From contig CBCXTV010000029.1 in the NCBI GenBank assembly GCA_965178125.1, positions 1-27,068 on the forward strand: a DNA stretch of 27,068 nt, read 5' to 3'. How positions within the stretch are numbered: the first letter of the stretch is position 1; every line of letters starts with the position of its first letter. The position numbers and the translations under genes are program-made. Source of the DNA: Bilabrum cf. latius (lineage: Eukaryota; Bigyra: Bicosoecida; Bigyra; Bicosoecida). Shown one piece after another: positions 25,740 through 27,068 of this stretch. A model generated the notes under the pieces. That model had not been told where the DNA came from. It searched no databases and worked only from the letters and a program-made list of their open reading frames with translations.

Positions 25740-25792
25740 TCTTGGTGGATTCCTCGAGGACATGGGTGGCATACCGTTGTGCATCCGTTCCC
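25740..25792. repeat. Direct repeat, right copy
   Basis: Partner of 25539-25592. Together they bracket the hairpin repeat. At about 53 bases they are too long for an ordinary target-site duplication, so a local duplication interrupted by the insertion is the simplest reading. Confidence 0.85.
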
Positions 25793-26694
25793 CGTCGCTC
25801 CCTAACGTCTTCAGTGGCAGGTTCGGAAAAGACACCTCCGTAGGCACGCGACAAGTCCCGGTGAAGCGGGCTCGCACCGCGCTGGGCGGGAGATCGTGAG
25901 CGCTTAGAGGACCGGAGCTCTCGGGCGGGTGCGTGTCTCGACAAACTCCCTCTTGACCACGGGCGGGGAACGTGTAGGGCGGAAGCTAAAGACACCGTAA
26001 GTAGCGGAGGGCTAACATTCCGTCCTTCGGTGAGAGCCAAAAGTTCGAGTCTGCGAGAGACTATTATACGAAGTTCTCCCCTCCTCATACGTGCGCATAG
26101 CCTCCTCACGCGGTAGCGCGAGCGCGGGACCCGGACCTGTCCCTGATGGGCGTGAATCTGAACCCGGCGTACTCTCCTAGTCTGTCACTTCCACGACCTT
26201 GTTGTCGCGGAACCACTTGCACGGAGAGGAACCTGTCGTTCAAGCGGGTGCAGCCGGACGCGCAGGTGTAGTGCATCGCCTTGCATATGTGCACGGCCAA
26301 GTAGATGCCGGAACCGTAGAGGTATCACACTTCCCGCGGAGCTTGGGTGGGTCTTTCGCTGCTGTCGTCTGCTCCAGAAGGTTTGCGCCAAAAACCGGAA
26401 AACTTCTAAGACAGAGGTGGGATGCCAGGAGCTCACGGTCCTGCCGGATTGGGGAGGTCCATGCCCACGCGAGCCGGGTACGCGTCCAAATCAACGCACA
26501 GAGCGGGAGCTGAGGGCGCCAAGGACGCTCACTGTCAGGCACACACAACGCGCACAGAATTCGTCATTTCGCGTTCAAAGCCTGCCAACGACGTGGTGCT
26601 TGGCGAAATGGGGTGGGTGGCGAAGATGTGGTACTTCGCCGTGCCTTTCTCTATGACGGCCAAGCGTGCACTCGCCATCGCGCTCGGACGCCAC
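25793..26694. other. Spacer with no recognisable gene
   Basis: Frames of up to about 195 codons exist on the minus strand and 125 on the plus strand, with no domain or match to the intact genes. No tRNA or rRNA signature holds up. The GTTCGAGTC at about 26045 lacks a pairable T-stem. Confidence 0.45.
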
Positions 26695-26852
26695 AGGAAG
26701 AGATCCCAGCTCGCAGCTCCGCCGCCTCATCCAGGAGTAAGGCGAAGTCGAATCGTGAATAGCGCTTCGCACCTTCACAGAGCCGAGGATCACAGATAGG
26801 CCCCGCCTCACAGAACCCAGCGCCATAGGGCAGAGCGTGAAGTACCTGGCCG
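26695..26852 (+). pseudogene. Decayed 3' end of the basic coiled-coil gene
   Basis: Bases 26695-26852 align with 13771-13930 at roughly 75-80%: GAAGAGATC, CGCAGCTCCGCC, AGGCGAAGTCGA, then the stop region and GAGGAT(T/C)ACAGATAG(A/G)CCCCGC and GGGCAGAGCGT(C/G)AAGTAC. It covers about the last 20 codons and about 90 bases of 3' flank. The frame is broken and the rest of the gene is absent. Confidence 0.75.
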
Positions 26853-27068
26853 CTTGGCTTGGCCGGACCCCCGCCCGCCCTCCGCCGGCAGCTCCTCCCG
26901 TCCGTCCCTATGGAGGCAGATCCGCGTACCCATGCTGCGGCGGGATCCTGACACAATCCGCTCCTCTTAGTGTGTGGCCGTGGGGCATGAGTGGAGCAGC
27001 ATCGGGCCCTCACCAGCCGTGGAACGGAAGCAGCTCTCCGTGCGGCAGCTGTGCGATGCACAGACCTC
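26853..27068. other. Unassigned right edge
   Basis: No gene, repeat or match to the rest of the window is seen in this stretch. Confidence 0.4.

Noticed and set aside
26035-26065. Possible tRNA T-loop (GTTCGAGTC)
   Set aside because: Flanking bases cannot form a T-stem, and no acceptor or anticodon arms are found upstream.

Overview
The window looks like nuclear DNA of a GC-rich, repeat-laden protist, most likely a dinoflagellate (about 55% confident). Several things point there: long intronless ORFs in a sea of non-coding repeats, a virus-like HUH/superfamily-3 helicase Rep gene inside chromosomal-looking DNA, a pogo/Tc1-type DDE transposase, and a small lysine/arginine-rich coiled-coil protein of a type I associate with dinoflagellate genomes. 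I saw no rRNA, tRNA, CRISPR, bacterial operon structure or dinoflagellate spliced-leader relic. The taxonomic call rests on recalled family resemblance, not on a search.

Layout. Bases 1-5411 are a scrapyard: short, same-strand coding fragments copied from genes that are intact further right, joined in scrambled order, partly tandem-duplicated (a 911-bp unit at 1492-3313), and ending in one nearly complete chimeric zinc-finger gene (3699-4889). Bases 5422-7035 are satellite-like arrays (139-bp; 54-bp repeats nested in about 397-bp units). Bases 7036-9929 hold no convincing gene. From 9930 to 25340 the intact genes lie, all on the plus strand: a two-domain glycosyltransferase (9930-12491), a basic coiled-coil protein (13366-13836), a Rep-like HUH endonuclease/helicase (15013-17298), zinc-finger protein ZnF3 (17703-18395), zinc-finger protein ZnF1 (19514-20521), a small coiled-coil protein (21624-22145), a DDE transposase (22720-24321) and zinc-finger protein ZnF2 (24276-25340, overlapping the transposase end). 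Bases 25341-27068 hold a hairpin repeat also present near 14.2 kb, and a decayed copy of the 3' end of the coiled-coil gene.

How the parts relate. The glycosyltransferase, Rep, ZnF1 and ZnF2 (and perhaps ZnF3) are exactly the sources of the fragments in the left 5.4 kb. These genes therefore seem to share a copying process that makes same-strand, sense-orientation mosaics with short overlaps at the joints. The three zinc-finger proteins share a paired CxxC...CxxC layout that loosely recalls Stc1-type zinc fingers. A working idea is a mobile or amplifying gene set built round the Rep helicase and/or the DDE transposase, with cargo including a glycosyltransferase. That idea is inference; the fragment map is directly visible.
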